Assembly (NCBI RefSeq): GCF_001506075.1
Contig: NZ_KQ947475.1
Coordinates: forward strand, 3,458,660-3,522,659
Source of the DNA: Vibrio sp. MEBiC08052
GTDB lineage: Bacteria; Pseudomonadota; Gammaproteobacteria; Enterobacterales; Vibrionaceae
Direction: 5' to 3'
DNA: 64,000 bases
Shown here one piece after another: positions 43,848 through 54,693 of the stretch. The position numbers and the translations under genes are program-made. Each line of letters begins with the position of its first letter. The stretch's first letter is position 1. The notes under the pieces were generated by a model that was given only the letters and a program-made list of their open reading frames with translations, was not told the origin of the DNA and searched no databases.

Positions 43848-45497
43848 TCAGGAAAGTTTAAATGATGCCACCTGCCGAGAGAGTTTCTGAATGGATAATG
43901 TGACTTCATTGATCGCATTATTCGCTTCAGATGCATTTACCGTAACTTCTTTTGAGCTTTCACGCATTTGCTCCATATTATTATTGACTTGATTGACGAC
44001 CACGCTTTGTTCTTCGGTTGCGGCTGCAATTTGCACCGAAAAGTCGGTAATACTATTGACTCTGTCGATAATCAGATTCATGGCTGAGCCCGCAGAATCG
44101 GTATAGCTTGATGTTTCAACGGCTTTTTCTGTACCGGATTTAATCGTATCGACTGCTTTTTTTACGCCGGCGTTCAGTTCTGACAGCGTGGTTTGAATGC
44201 TTTGTGTAGACTCCTGCGTTTTCTGTGCTAAAGCGCGGACTTCATCGGCAACGACAGCAAAGCCTCTCCCGGAGTCTCCAGCCCGAGCTGCTTCTATAGC
44301 AGCATTGAGCGCCAGTAAATTCGTTTGTTCTGCGATACCCCGAATCACATCAACGACGGAGTTGATACTCTGACTGTCTTGCTCTAACTTACTGATCACA
44401 CTGGCTGCGCCTTCCATCTCCTGAACGAGTGCGGTGATCTGGTGAATTGCATTTTGAATCCCCTGATGAGAATTGGTGACATCAGTTCTGGCATGATTGG
44501 ATTCATCGGATGAGCGTTGAGATTGTTGGGCAACTTCAGAGATTGCCGTATTCAGCTCAGAGATTGAATGGGCAATATCATCGAGAGCCGTATTTTGATG
44601 TGCAGCACTCGTCCCGGTTTTGGATGTCAGACTTTTTAGCTGATTGGCATGGTTATGGATTCCCGAGACTTCGTCTTCAATGGTCAGCAGCATATTGTGC
44701 AGATAAGTGATGAACTCATTGGTTGCATTCGCAAGCTGTGAAAGTTCATTGTTGCCATTGTCCGGGAGTCTGAGTGTTAAATCACCACCAGACTGACTCA
44801 GCTCTTTCATTTTGTCCGTCAGCACTTGTAACCGAGTCGAAATCAAGCGTGGAATATAGAATAAGAACCAAAGCCCGACCACAACAGAAAAGAGGCTGGT
44901 AACGGTGGTATATAATTCTTGTTGCGCTTCTAAACTGTGAATCTCTGCTGCGACTTCTTGATGACGAGACTCCAATTTCTCACCAAATTTATCGTAGTAC
45001 GAGCGTAGTGTAGAGAACACCTTTTCCTGATCTTGGGTCAGTAAGGTATAGGCCGGTTGGTATTGATCATCATTGACCAAGCGGATGATGTTTTCTGAGA
45101 GGCTTTTCCACTGGTTAAAGGTGCTGATGTATGTTTGATGTTCCTGAGGAATGAGTTTGATCCCTGCCCGCTCTCCGAATTCTCTCGATTTCAACATTCT
45201 GTCATAGGCTTGCTGCTGATTTTCATGGTATGCATCAAGTTGTTCTTGAGGGTTTTTTTGCTGTGATGACAGATACATATAGTCTCGCAATGCGACGGCT
45301 GACTGGTAGAGGTCACGATCAGCATTTAACACTGTGGTTGTTGCCGGAGAGATATACTTTGTCAACATAGTGGTGTTCTGAGCAATCTGATGGTTCACTT
45401 TTAATCCGAGTGCAACCACTGTTAAAATTGCTATCAGTAAGAACGCGATGGGTGTGAAAATCTGATACTTAATTTTCCAACCAGAAAAGTGCACCAT
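43848..45497 (-). CDS. Methyl-accepting chemotaxis protein
   Basis: The 549-residue chemoreceptor has a first transmembrane helix (about residues 11-30), a mostly helical periplasmic sensor of about 160 residues (helical-bundle type; [25 protein letters not shown]), a second helix (about 195-215), HAMP, and a cytoplasmic signalling domain with the conserved hairpin [20 protein letters not shown]. There is no C-terminal CheR pentapeptide. The ligand is not predictable. It lies next to the beta-glucoside locus, which may or may not be meaningful. Confidence 0.92.
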   Translation of the reverse strand: MVHFSGWKIKYQIFTPIAFLLIAILTVVALGLKVNHQIAQNTTMLTKYISPATTTVLNADRDLYQSAVALRDYMYLSSQQKNPQEQLDAYHENQQQAYDRMLKSREFGERAGIKLIPQEHQTYISTFNQWKSLSENIIRLVNDDQYQPAYTLLTQDQEKVFSTLRSYYDKFGEKLESRHQEVAAEIHSLEAQQELYTTVTSLFSVVVGLWFLFYIPRLISTRLQVLTDKMKELSQSGGDLTLRLPDNGNNELSQLANATNEFITYLHNMLLTIEDEVSGIHNHANQLKSLTSKTGTSAAHQNTALDDIAHSISELNTAISEVAQQSQRSSDESNHARTDVTNSHQGIQNAIHQITALVQEMEGAASVISKLEQDSQSINSVVDVIRGIAEQTNLLALNAAIEAARAGDSGRGFAVVADEVRALAQKTQESTQSIQTTLSELNAGVKKAVDTIKSGTEKAVETSSYTDSAGSAMNLIIDRVNSITDFSVQIAAATEEQSVVVNQVNNNMEQMRESSKEVTVNASEANNAINEVTLSIQKLSRQVASFKLS

Positions 45498-45700
45498 GGT
45501 ATACCCCTTTATTTGTTGATATAATTATATTTAAGTGTTTGCTTCTATTGCATTTTTAAGCATAGTCACTGTGAGTCTGAAAGCTTGTTTTTATTCATCG
45601 GTTCATATCTGGCCGGATAAAATTTTCTGATCTGTATCACAATCGACAGGGGCGTTTGTTGTTTGTCTGAGTAGGGGACGGTATAAGCGTAGGATAGATT
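45498..45700 (+). promoter_or_regulatory. Upstream region of the bglA RAT leader
   Basis: About 200 bp lie between the chemoreceptor start and the first RAT. The promoters of both should be here. No further motif was assigned. Confidence 0.35.
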
Positions 45701-45730
45701 GGATTGTTATTCCCTCTGGCAGGAAAACCT
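45701..45730 (+). promoter_or_regulatory. RAT antiterminator site A (BglG/LicT type)
   Basis: GGATTGTTATTCC, a short loop, then GGCAGGAAAACCT resembles the RAT consensus GGATTGTTACTG..CAGGCAAAACCT recognised by BglG/LicT antiterminators. Its 3' half overlaps the first arm of the terminator that follows (AACCTGAC), the arrangement needed for mutually exclusive folding. Confidence 0.8.
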
Positions 45731-45783
45731 GACGAATACGGAACGAATACCATTGTGGTGCTTCCAAAGTGTCGGGTTTTTTT
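45726..45783 (+). terminator. Terminator A, overlapping RAT A
   Basis: AACCTGAC (45726-45733) pairs with GTCGGGTT (45771-45778), enclosing a smaller hairpin (ACCA-TTG-TGGT), followed by a T run. The arms closely resemble the leader terminator of the E. coli bgl operon. Confidence 0.85.
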
Positions 45784-45797
45784 ATGACAAAAAACTA

Positions 45798-45829
45798 GGA
45801 TTGTTACCGCGCGTTCGCGGGCAAAACCT
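45798..45829 (+). promoter_or_regulatory. RAT antiterminator site B (BglG/LicT type)
   Basis: GGATTGTTACCGC, a GCGTTC loop region, then GCGGGCAAAACCT. This is the best RAT in the window: the inner stem ACCGC/GCGG is perfect and the outer residues match the consensus. It overlaps terminator B. Confidence 0.88.
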
Positions 45830-45878
45830 GAAAGATACAACTGACCGTATGGTGAGGTTAATCTTTCGGGTTTTTTTT
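45825..45878 (+). terminator. Terminator B, overlapping RAT B
   Basis: AACCTGAAAGAT (45825-45836) pairs perfectly with ATCTTTCGGGTT (45861-45872; one G-T pair) and is followed by eight T residues. An inner ACC-GTAT-GGT hairpin is present. Confidence 0.9.
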
Positions 45879-45892
45879 GGTCCTTAATTTTG

Positions 45893-47513
<1,621 letters not shown>

Positions 47514-47580
47514 GACTGTCCTCAGCCCGTCTAGTCTGTTTTTATGATATCGTATGACAGGTGATTGAAACTCAGGATGT

Positions 47581-47627
47581 CACAAAAGATTGGATTGAGA
47601 GTCGTCAGACCTCAATCCTTTTTTGTG
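47581..47627 (+). terminator. Rho-independent terminator after bglA
   Basis: The stem GGATTGAG / CTCAATCC is extended by outer CACAAAA / TTTTGTG pairing, with a T run inside the descending arm. It lies 68 bp after the bglA stop. Confidence 0.85.
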
Positions 47628-47629
47628 AC

Positions 47630-47642
47630 TTTACAGTGTAAA
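47630..47642. other. parS2 centromere site
   Basis: TTTACAGTGTAAA, an exact consensus match, lies directly after the bglA terminator, between bglA and the convergent efflux operon. It is about 35 kb from the origin-proximal copy. Confidence 0.88.
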
Positions 47643-47693
47643 ACGGAGCGTATTTGGATACGTGATGTTGAGTCAGAACAACACTTGAACGGG

Positions 47694-48725
47694 TCAGTGC
47701 CCGTACTTGGTCGCTTCAATATTATTCAAGATACGATGGATCAGATAAGTGGCGATCAATGTGGCAACAATAGCAAATAAGATACTGCTGATTCGGTACA
47801 ACGCATTAAATGTTAAGTCACTGGTCGGTGTCAGATACTGACCGAATAAAATCCCTAATGTGGTTAATCCTCCGAATCCAACTCCGGACCCACTTGCTTC
47901 TTTCATGTGCAGATAGCCGAATAACATGGTTCCGATCCACAGCAGTGGGATGACGAGCACTAATTGGTTAGAGCGATCGTATAAAAGAATTTGGCAGCTC
48001 AGACCAAAAACAACGCCTAAAATCGTCCCCATTGCTCTTTTTCTGGCATAGCCTAAAGCGCCATTCCAGTTCATCGGAAACAGCAGTAACAGGCTGGTGG
48101 ACTGCGCTGACATCGAATCACTGAGATTGAGTGTCTGAAACACGAGAAACGATAAGGTCGCAACGCCGGTACCTAACAGCGTCTCATGGCGGAAACGATG
48201 AGACTGTTTAGGTTCTGACGGTGGTGGCAGCTGTCTGGGCGTCACATCAGGGATGAGATAGTGCATCAGATAGGCAATCCCAATCGCCAGAATATTCGCA
48301 ACCATGTTACAGCTGATCATGTCATTAATATCAGTGGTTGAATAACTGGCAAAATGCAGCATGATACTCAGATTCAACACACTGTTTGCACCAAACAGGA
48401 ATAACGGTCCGCGAGCCATACAGGCAAATTTGGAGAGAAACAGTAGCAACGCAATGCATGTCATCATCCCCGGATGCGAGCCAAATAAGCCTCCGAGTAG
48501 GCCGACTTCCAGTGTACAGATGACTGCTGATGCAATTACTTGCCGGGCGATATGACCGTTGAGTACCGGGATCATCCCCAGCAATAACATCGGAACAACG
48601 GTAAAAAAGACCCCGAAGTCCCAGCCAAAGTATTTACTAAAGGTAAAACCGAGGGTCGCGCCAGTCGCGATTCGTAAGCACTGCCGGAGATCGTTTTCAT
48701 TGAGAGGATGGATCCATAAGCGCAT
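47694..48725 (-). CDS. DUF2955-family membrane protein, aromatic-acid-exporter-like
   Basis: The 343-residue protein has about ten hydrophobic helices in two related halves, the layout of the FUSC/aromatic acid exporter group (AaeB-like, DUF2955). Conserved-looking parts are LRIATGATLGFTFSKYFGWDFGVFFTVVPML and WNGALGYARKRAMGTILGVVFG. With the adjacent HlyD-type adaptor and MarR regulator it forms a typical three-gene efflux operon (stop of the adaptor gene 13 bp upstream). Substrates of such pumps are often aromatic acids; here that is inferred. Confidence 0.8.
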   Translation of the reverse strand: MRLWIHPLNENDLRQCLRIATGATLGFTFSKYFGWDFGVFFTVVPMLLLGMIPVLNGHIARQVIASAVICTLEVGLLGGLFGSHPGMMTCIALLLFLSKFACMARGPLFLFGANSVLNLSIMLHFASYSTTDINDMISCNMVANILAIGIAYLMHYLIPDVTPRQLPPPSEPKQSHRFRHETLLGTGVATLSFLVFQTLNLSDSMSAQSTSLLLLFPMNWNGALGYARKRAMGTILGVVFGLSCQILLYDRSNQLVLVIPLLWIGTMLFGYLHMKEASGSGVGFGGLTTLGILFGQYLTPTSDLTFNALYRISSILFAIVATLIATYLIHRILNNIEATKYGH

Positions 48726-48738
48726 CTTGTTCTCCGGT

Positions 48739-49797
48739 TCAGTAAATGTAGTGCAATAAGCTCAGCGCATGAATTTGCATCCGCGCAAACCAAGCAAACA
48801 CGGATTGTCGGGGAATCAGCTGTACCGTTGCCCTGGCACCGGCTGGCAAATTCTTAGATAGCGGTTGATTGAGAACGAGATGAAGTCGGATTCGTTGCGC
48901 ATCTCTGACCCAGCGATTAGAACTTGTCGGAGAGGCAAGCGAACCGTTAGCATCAAACTGACCATTACTGACACCCGCATCGATGGTACTCACCCTAGCG
49001 GTATACAGGTGGCCCGGATCGCGATCAAAGGTAATCAGTGCCGGAGTGTTATGACTAAAATTGCGCAGACTCTTCTCTCTGAAATCAGCAATGATATCCA
49101 GTTTGTTATCGACCAGCGCAATCAGCGGCGTGCCTTTATTGGCGTAAGTTCCGATCATGAGTTGCAGGTTAGTAATAATGCCGGCATGTTCTGCTTTGAC
49201 TTGAGTATAAGAGAGATTGAGAGCCGCTTGCTGAAGGCGGTTCTGTGCCATCTTCACTGTGACATTCTCATGGGTCGTTGTACCGCGACGAACCTGAAGC
49301 TCTTTCAGTCGGGCTTGCGCGGCCATCAGGTTTGCTTTTGCCGCAGTCGCATTACTCAATGCATCATCACGCTGTTGTTGGGAAACACCATTACGGGCGA
49401 AAAGTTTATCCAGTCGTTTGGCCTCGCGAACTTTTTGGTTGAATACAATTTGATTTGCTTCGGTCTCTGCTTGTGCGGCTGCGATCGATGCATCTAATTG
49501 TTGATTGTCCTGAATGGCTTTTTCCAAATCGATTTTGGCTTGCTCAACCGCAAGCTGATAGGACGCCGGATCTATCTCAAACAAGATATCTCCCTGCTGT
49601 ACCTGTTGGTTGTTGTGGACATAAACTTGTTTGATTTGTCCGCTGACTCGGGGCGCGATTTTGGTAATGGCACGGGTTGCCATCGCCTGTGGCGTCAGTG
49701 GCATTACGGTATCGGCCAGTAAAAAATAGGCAAAAAGGACAATGAAAAGCGCACTGGCGTATTTCACCCAGCGTGCAAATTTTTGATCGGGGGTCAT
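48739..49797 (-). CDS. HlyD/EmrA-family efflux adaptor
   Basis: The 352-residue membrane fusion protein has one N-terminal helix (about residues 14-34), the biotinyl-lipoyl-like part ITKIAPRVSGQIKQVYVHNNQQVQQGDILFEIDP, a coiled coil (about 85-190) and a barrel domain (HAGIITNLQLMIGTYANKGTPLIALV). It should connect the DUF2955 inner-membrane protein to the periplasm or outer membrane. It begins 21 bp after marR and ends 13 bp before the pump gene. Confidence 0.88.
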   Translation of the reverse strand: MTPDQKFARWVKYASALFIVLFAYFLLADTVMPLTPQAMATRAITKIAPRVSGQIKQVYVHNNQQVQQGDILFEIDPASYQLAVEQAKIDLEKAIQDNQQLDASIAAAQAETEANQIVFNQKVREAKRLDKLFARNGVSQQQRDDALSNATAAKANLMAAQARLKELQVRRGTTTHENVTVKMAQNRLQQAALNLSYTQVKAEHAGIITNLQLMIGTYANKGTPLIALVDNKLDIIADFREKSLRNFSHNTPALITFDRDPGHLYTARVSTIDAGVSNGQFDANGSLASPTSSNRWVRDAQRIRLHLVLNQPLSKNLPAGARATVQLIPRQSVFAWFARMQIHALSLLHYIY

Positions 49798-49818
49798 CTT
49801 GTGAAACTTCCTTCGTTA

Positions 49819-50280
49819 TTATTCTGGTTGGTGCAGGTTTTCCTGAGCATTATGTGCAATTTTTTCTAATGTCTTGCTCAGTTGGTTGAGCTCGGCCTCA
49901 TCAATATTGATGAGCATACAATGTCTGACGTGCAGCACTCTTTCTTCAATCTGCTTTAAAAGTTCTTTGCCACTGTCAGTTAAATGGACAATTCGGGCTC
50001 GTTTGTCGTGTGGACAACAGTGGCGCTCGATAAAGTTTTGGTCTTCAAGCAGTTTCAAGGTTCTCATCAGTGAACCGAGTTCGATTTCAAGTGCATCGGC
50101 CAGCACTTTTTGACTGACCTCATCGCCGAGACGTTGGAGTTTCCAAAGCGCAACCCAACGACTTTGGGTTAAGCCGAGCGGTGTAAGCTCCTGATTTGCT
50201 ACGCTGTTCCACAGACGAGCAGCCCGAGCGAGTTGCTCGGCAAGCGATAAGTTCTTCAGAATATTCAGATCATCGACCAT
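49819..50280 (-). CDS. MarR-family transcriptional regulator
   Basis: The 153-residue winged-helix protein of the MarR/SlyA group has DNA-binding core QKVLADALEIELGSLMRTLKLLEDQNFIERHCCPHDKRARIVHLT (about residues 57-101). MarR proteins usually repress their own operon until a phenolic or similar ligand binds, which fits its place at the head of an aromatic-type efflux operon. Two palindromes immediately upstream are likely operators. A CC pair in the wing (RHCCPHDKR) is unusual and could be redox sensitive. Confidence 0.88.
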   Translation of the reverse strand: MVDDLNILKNLSLAEQLARAARLWNSVANQELTPLGLTQSRWVALWKLQRLGDEVSQKVLADALEIELGSLMRTLKLLEDQNFIERHCCPHDKRARIVHLTDSGKELLKQIEERVLHVRHCMLINIDEAELNQLSKTLEKIAHNAQENLHQPE

Positions 50281-50295
50281 AGTGGATTATCTCAA

Positions 50296-50337
50296 TTACT
50301 AAGCATGCTCAGTAATATATAGTAGTTAGCAGGCTAA
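50296..50337. promoter_or_regulatory. Probable MarR operators
   Basis: TTACTAAGCATGCTCAGTAA (50296-50315) is a 20-bp palindrome with one mismatch. TTAGCAGGCTAA (50326-50337) is a second, shorter palindrome. Both lie within 60 bp upstream of the marR start. Confidence 0.65.
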
Positions 50338-50483
50338 GTAAATATTTTTGATTTAAGTCACAAAATTAATATTAGATTTGTTGATAAGTGACTGTATTCA
50401 TTTGGGTTCTGCTATCAACTTCACAAGGTGAGTGGGAAACATTTGAGTTAAAAACCGTATCTCACTAGATTAGTTGCATAACC

Positions 50484-50553
50484 GGATTGTTACTGTGGTA
50501 TTTCTCTGACGCCTGACTTTGGTGGGTGTCTGAGGACGATGCAGGCAAAACCT
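50484..50553 (+). promoter_or_regulatory. RAT antiterminator site C with an extended apical stem
   Basis: GGATTGTTACTG (50484-50495) and CAGGCAAAACCT (50542-50553) are perfect RAT halves but are separated by 46 nt instead of a short loop. The insert can itself fold: CTCTGACGCC and GGTGTCTGAG pair over ten positions with one mismatch. The 3' half overlaps terminator C. So this looks like a RAT with an extra hairpin on top. Confidence 0.75.
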
Positions 50554-50594
50554 AGCTGTTCCTGGAGTGTTGCTTCTGGAGGCTAGGTTTTTTT
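50549..50594 (+). terminator. Terminator C, overlapping RAT C
   Basis: AACCTAGC (50549-50556) pairs with GCTAGGTT (50582-50589), followed by a T run. It lies about 210 bp before the carboxylesterase start in the same direction. Confidence 0.85.
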
Positions 50595-50802
50595 ATGGAT
50601 TCGTCTTGCGGATCTTATGTTGCCGACGTTGTCGTGGATTGTGGTACTGATTCACTTGGTTGTCGTCCGGGTTTTATAGCTCGCTGTTTTGTTACAAGCG
50701 AGAGAAAAAGCAGGTAATTTGAACTCGGTGAGCCTGATGGAATTGAACATAAAAACCGAGAATGAACTGATATTCCAATCGATGAAACGGAGAGTACTTG
50801 AA

Positions 50803-52398
50803 ATGAAAAAGAACCGCATTTATATGCTGGCACTCGCAATTGTGGGGTTGAGCTGTCATGTGTCTGCGCATGAGAATACGATAGTGAAAATCAAAGATGG
50901 TCTCATGCAGGGGGTACACAATGACTCGGTTATTTCCTACAAAGGTATCCCTTATGCACAGCCCCCCGTCGGCGACTTACGCTGGCGAGCGCCACAACCC
51001 GTCAATGCTTGGGACGGCGTTTTACCAGCGAAAGACTATGGGAGTGACTGTATGCAAGTGCCTTTCCCGGGCGATGCCGCACCACTCAATGGCAAGTTAT
51101 CCGAGGATTGCCTGTTTCTGAATGTGTGGCAACCCGCAGAGCCAAGTCGGACATTACGGCCTGTCATGGTATGGATTCACGGGGGTGGTTTTGTCAACGG
51201 TGGTTCTTCCGCTGCAAATTATGACGGAACATCTTTTGCTAAAAACGGGATTGTGATGGTGAGTATCAACTATCGCTTGGGACGTTTTGGCTTTTTTGCC
51301 CACCCGGCTTTAACCGCAGCAAACGAAGATCCTGCGCTGGGGAATTATGGACTCATGGATCAGATTGCTGCATTGCAATGGGTGAAAGAGAATATCGCTT
51401 CTTTTGGCGGAGATCCGAATCAGGTCACGGTTGTCGGTGAATCGGCCGGCGGTTTGTCAATTCATGCGCTTTTAACCTCTCCGATGGCTGAAAACTTGTT
51501 TGAGCGAGCGATTATTCAATCAGGAGCTGGTCGCCGCCATTTCAGTGGCCGCTATCTAAGTCATGAAAATACATCCGGTGAAGCGTCTGCTGAAACTGCC
51601 GGATTGTTGTTCGCGCAGAAGTTTCATATTGAGGGGCAAGGACAAACTGCGTTAGATGCTTTACGGGCATTACCTGCTGAAGATGTTGTCGATGGTTTGA
51701 GCATGATGAATCTTAACGGTGTGACATACACTGGCCCGATGATTGATGAAACATTGACCACTGCGCATCCTCAGAATATTTATAACTCTGGGAGTGGCGT
51801 TTCTGTCCCACTATTGGTGGGGGCGACAACTTCAGAAATTCCGGTTTCATCTCCGTTTACCAAATGGCCTGAAACGATAGAAGAAGCGCTGGCTATTTTT
51901 GGTCCGGTTGGTTCTAAAATTGCGAAATATGCCTATGGCGTGACACAAGAGACATCTGTTACGGATCTGGTACTGGATATTATCCGGGATACCGGAATGG
52001 TTGAGCCTGCCCGTTTTGTCATGAAAGCTGCTGAAGCGCAGGGGCAACCGGTTTATGGTTATCGTTTTGCTTATGTAGCGGATGTCCTCAAGCCAACATC
52101 AAAAGGCGCGGATCATGCCAGTGAAATTGTTTACGCATTCAATACTTTGCATGCTCAATATCATGATGCTGTGACTGCCGCTGATCAGGCAATGGCTGAG
52201 CGAGTGCATCAGTATTGGGTTAACTTTATTCGCTATGGCAATCCCAATGGCTTAGGTGTGCCACATTGGTCCCGATACCGCGGTTGGGCTGACAATCTGA
52301 TGATGTTCTCCAATCAGGGTGTTGAGCAATCCGGCATGGTCTTTGACCCATGGAAAGTGCGCCTGACGCTGATTGAGTCAATCCAGCCACCATTGTGA
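50803..52398 (+). CDS. Secreted type-B carboxylesterase
   Basis: The 531-residue protein has a signal peptide (MKKNRIYMLALAIVGLSCHV..SA) and the type-B carboxylesterase alpha/beta-hydrolase fold. Motifs: YKGIPYAQPPVGDLRWRAPQP, EDCLFLNVWQPA (family signature 2), oxyanion HGGGFVNGG, nucleophile Ser in VTVVGESAGGLSIH, and catalytic His in KGADHASEIVYAF. ATG 50803 is chosen for its GGAGAG site and signal peptide; the open frame runs back to 50689. It would cleave esters in the periplasm or outside. It lies downstream of a RAT-controlled terminator, suggesting co-regulation with bglA. Confidence 0.88.
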   Translation: MKKNRIYMLALAIVGLSCHVSAHENTIVKIKDGLMQGVHNDSVISYKGIPYAQPPVGDLRWRAPQPVNAWDGVLPAKDYGSDCMQVPFPGDAAPLNGKLSEDCLFLNVWQPAEPSRTLRPVMVWIHGGGFVNGGSSAANYDGTSFAKNGIVMVSINYRLGRFGFFAHPALTAANEDPALGNYGLMDQIAALQWVKENIASFGGDPNQVTVVGESAGGLSIHALLTSPMAENLFERAIIQSGAGRRHFSGRYLSHENTSGEASAETAGLLFAQKFHIEGQGQTALDALRALPAEDVVDGLSMMNLNGVTYTGPMIDETLTTAHPQNIYNSGSGVSVPLLVGATTSEIPVSSPFTKWPETIEEALAIFGPVGSKIAKYAYGVTQETSVTDLVLDIIRDTGMVEPARFVMKAAEAQGQPVYGYRFAYVADVLKPTSKGADHASEIVYAFNTLHAQYHDAVTAADQAMAERVHQYWVNFIRYGNPNGLGVPHWSRYRGWADNLMMFSNQGVEQSGMVFDPWKVRLTLIESIQPPL

Positions 52399-52472
52399 AC
52401 GACGACTGTGAGCGGCAACTGCGATAACATCAACGTTTGAGCCTCAGTGACCTCTGAATGATAAACAAATGC

Positions 52473-52500
52473 AAAAGCGCACCTTTAAAGTGCGCTTTTT
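52473..52500. terminator. Bidirectional terminator after the carboxylesterase gene
   Basis: The stem AAAAGCGCAC / GTGCGCTTTT has a 7-nt loop, T residues follow on the plus strand, and T residues also follow on the minus strand. It serves the convergent carboxylesterase and chemoreceptor genes. Confidence 0.9.
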
Positions 52501-52559
52501 ACTGAACAAACCCATATCTCTCATTGTTTAAACAGGGTATTAAGGTTTAAACAACGCAA

Positions 52560-54476
52560 TTAGAGTTTAAAGCGTCCGACGATATCGATCAGGTTATGGT
52601 TGACCCTGTTGATGCCTTCCATGCCCGATAGTGATTTTTGTCCGTTGAGGTTCAACTCATTGACGATATCATTCAGCGCGGACATATTACGGCTAATCTC
52701 ATGGGTTACACTGCTCTGTTCTTCTGCCGCTGTTGCGATTTGTGAGCTTAAGTCATTAATTTTGTAGACGAACTCGGTCATTTTTTCTAGGCTGACCGCG
52801 ACATTGTCAGAACCCTCAGAGGTTTCCTGACAGCGCTCTCTGGTATGCTCCATCGATTCGACAATAGTTTCTGTTCCCTTGAGCAGACGAGACAGTGCCT
52901 CTTCGATTTCTTCCGTACTTTTCTTGGTTCTGCTGGCCAGATTTCTGACTTCATCCGCAACAACGGCAAACCCCCGGCCTTGTTCCCCGGCTCGGGCTGC
53001 TTCTATTGCAGCGTTGAGTGCCAGTAGATTGGTTTGTTCTGCAATGCTGCCGATCACGGTCAGAATGGAATGAATACTCTGAGTTTCATCACTCATATGC
53101 TGAATATGAGTTGAAGAGTTCTCAACATCACTCATTAACACAGAGACGGTATGTTGAGATTGCGTCATAATTTGTCTTGATTCAGCACTGGTATCATTGG
53201 CCTGTTGCGTCAAGTTGGCCGTATGAGTGGCATCTGATGCCATCGATTCGGCTGTTGCATTCATCTCTTCAATTGCAGTGACGACTTGTTCCGTTTCTAT
53301 GACATGGTTTTTGAGGATCGCAGAGTTATGTTCCGAAAGTTGTTTCATGTCTCCGATGCTGGTTTGAAGCTGCCCCGATGCATTTTGGATTTCCCGCATC
53401 ATCGCTTGCAAGTTACCAATGAATTGGTTAATGCCATCTGCTATCTGACCCAGATCATCGCTGGAATGGACTTTCAGGCGTTGGGTCAGATCACCGTCAC
53501 CACGAGAGAGACCGGTAATCATATTTTTAAGAGAAATAATGGGACGATATAAGATTTGAATGACAAAGAAGGCAATGACCACACTCACGATGGTAGCAAT
53601 GATGGTTGTGGTAATGGCCGTATGTTTTGCCGAAATAAGCCCTTTAAAGGCGATGGCTTTATTGAGACCAATCACAAAATACCAGTTTTTATTAGCCACC
53701 TTGATTCGGTGCGTAAACAAAATTTTATCTTGTCCGTTGAGCACATAATCTTGTACGGTTTGCTCCTGTTTGACCGCTTTGGATACGGCATCTTTGAACC
53801 AGTCAAAATCAATACCTTTGTCCCCGGGTTTCAAGACTTCGGAAGAAGAAGCCAGCACGGTCGTGTCTTGATTCAAAATTAAAGCAACAGAACCTTCAAT
53901 GTCGTTTGCGCTTTTAACCAAATGACTCAGGAAGGCAAGCTGCATATCAACACCGATCATCCCATCTTTAATTTTTTGGACCATACTGACCCAGTAAATA
54001 TCAGGATTTGCCTCATCCGGATAGGGCTCTGTCATCGATGGATTGACCGCATTGCGACCATCTTGATAGTAGCTCATGGTTCTGATATCCCCGTTGAATT
54101 TATGATCGGGCCAGGCATCACTGACCTGATTCCAATATGCGTCTCCGGTTGTTTCAAAACCGATAAATGAACTGCCGGTATTGAGAGTGGTCGCAAAAAT
54201 TTTTGCTTGGTTTATATAATCCTGAGGGGACTGGCCGGGAAGCGATGTATCTTTATACATGTCGCCGATGCCCTTTATTCCAGCTATTTTTTCACTGATA
54301 AACTGCTCAACCAAATCTGCTTTATTGGTGGCGTAATCTGTTCCGGAAGCAATAATCAATTGAGATATTGTTTCCGCTTGTTTCATATACGCAATGTAAT
54401 TGGAAACTGATACAGAGGCACCAACGAGCAAAATAACGGAAATGAGTAGTATCTGTTTAAGTCCGTACTTTTTCAT
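52560..54476 (-). CDS. Methyl-accepting chemotaxis protein with dCache sensor
   Basis: The 638-residue chemoreceptor has helix 1 at about 10-30, a large periplasmic double-Cache-type domain (about 35-275; [32 protein letters not shown]), a second helix near 285-310, HAMP (about 310-360) and a signalling domain with the hairpin [20 protein letters not shown]. dCache domains usually bind small ligands such as amino acids or organic acids directly. There is no CheR pentapeptide. Just after the stop lies an inverted repeat TTGTTTAAAC / GTTTAAACAA (52524-52554). Confidence 0.92.
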   Translation of the reverse strand: MKKYGLKQILLISVILLVGASVSVSNYIAYMKQAETISQLIIASGTDYATNKADLVEQFISEKIAGIKGIGDMYKDTSLPGQSPQDYINQAKIFATTLNTGSSFIGFETTGDAYWNQVSDAWPDHKFNGDIRTMSYYQDGRNAVNPSMTEPYPDEANPDIYWVSMVQKIKDGMIGVDMQLAFLSHLVKSANDIEGSVALILNQDTTVLASSSEVLKPGDKGIDFDWFKDAVSKAVKQEQTVQDYVLNGQDKILFTHRIKVANKNWYFVIGLNKAIAFKGLISAKHTAITTTIIATIVSVVIAFFVIQILYRPIISLKNMITGLSRGDGDLTQRLKVHSSDDLGQIADGINQFIGNLQAMMREIQNASGQLQTSIGDMKQLSEHNSAILKNHVIETEQVVTAIEEMNATAESMASDATHTANLTQQANDTSAESRQIMTQSQHTVSVLMSDVENSSTHIQHMSDETQSIHSILTVIGSIAEQTNLLALNAAIEAARAGEQGRGFAVVADEVRNLASRTKKSTEEIEEALSRLLKGTETIVESMEHTRERCQETSEGSDNVAVSLEKMTEFVYKINDLSSQIATAAEEQSSVTHEISRNMSALNDIVNELNLNGQKSLSGMEGINRVNHNLIDIVGRFKL

Positions 54477-54693
54477 ATTGAATCCTTTCAGATAATTACC
54501 CTAATAACATTGTCGTCAGGAAATATTAAAAGTTTAGTATTATTTTTGCGGTCGAAACAATTTTATTGTTATAAATATTAATAAAAGAGTATTTAAATTT
54601 GAATGGTTTGATATGAAACATGTAATAAAAATCGTATTGCATAAAAATAACCATCCAAAATCTTGGGTGGCTATTGATACGAGATTGAGTGAT

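Noticed and set aside
45701..45830. Considered a c-di-GMP (GEMM) riboswitch because of GGCAAAACC
   Set aside because: The required second stem motifs are missing, while the whole pattern GGATTGTTA..GCAAAACCT plus overlapping terminator fits a RAT site.
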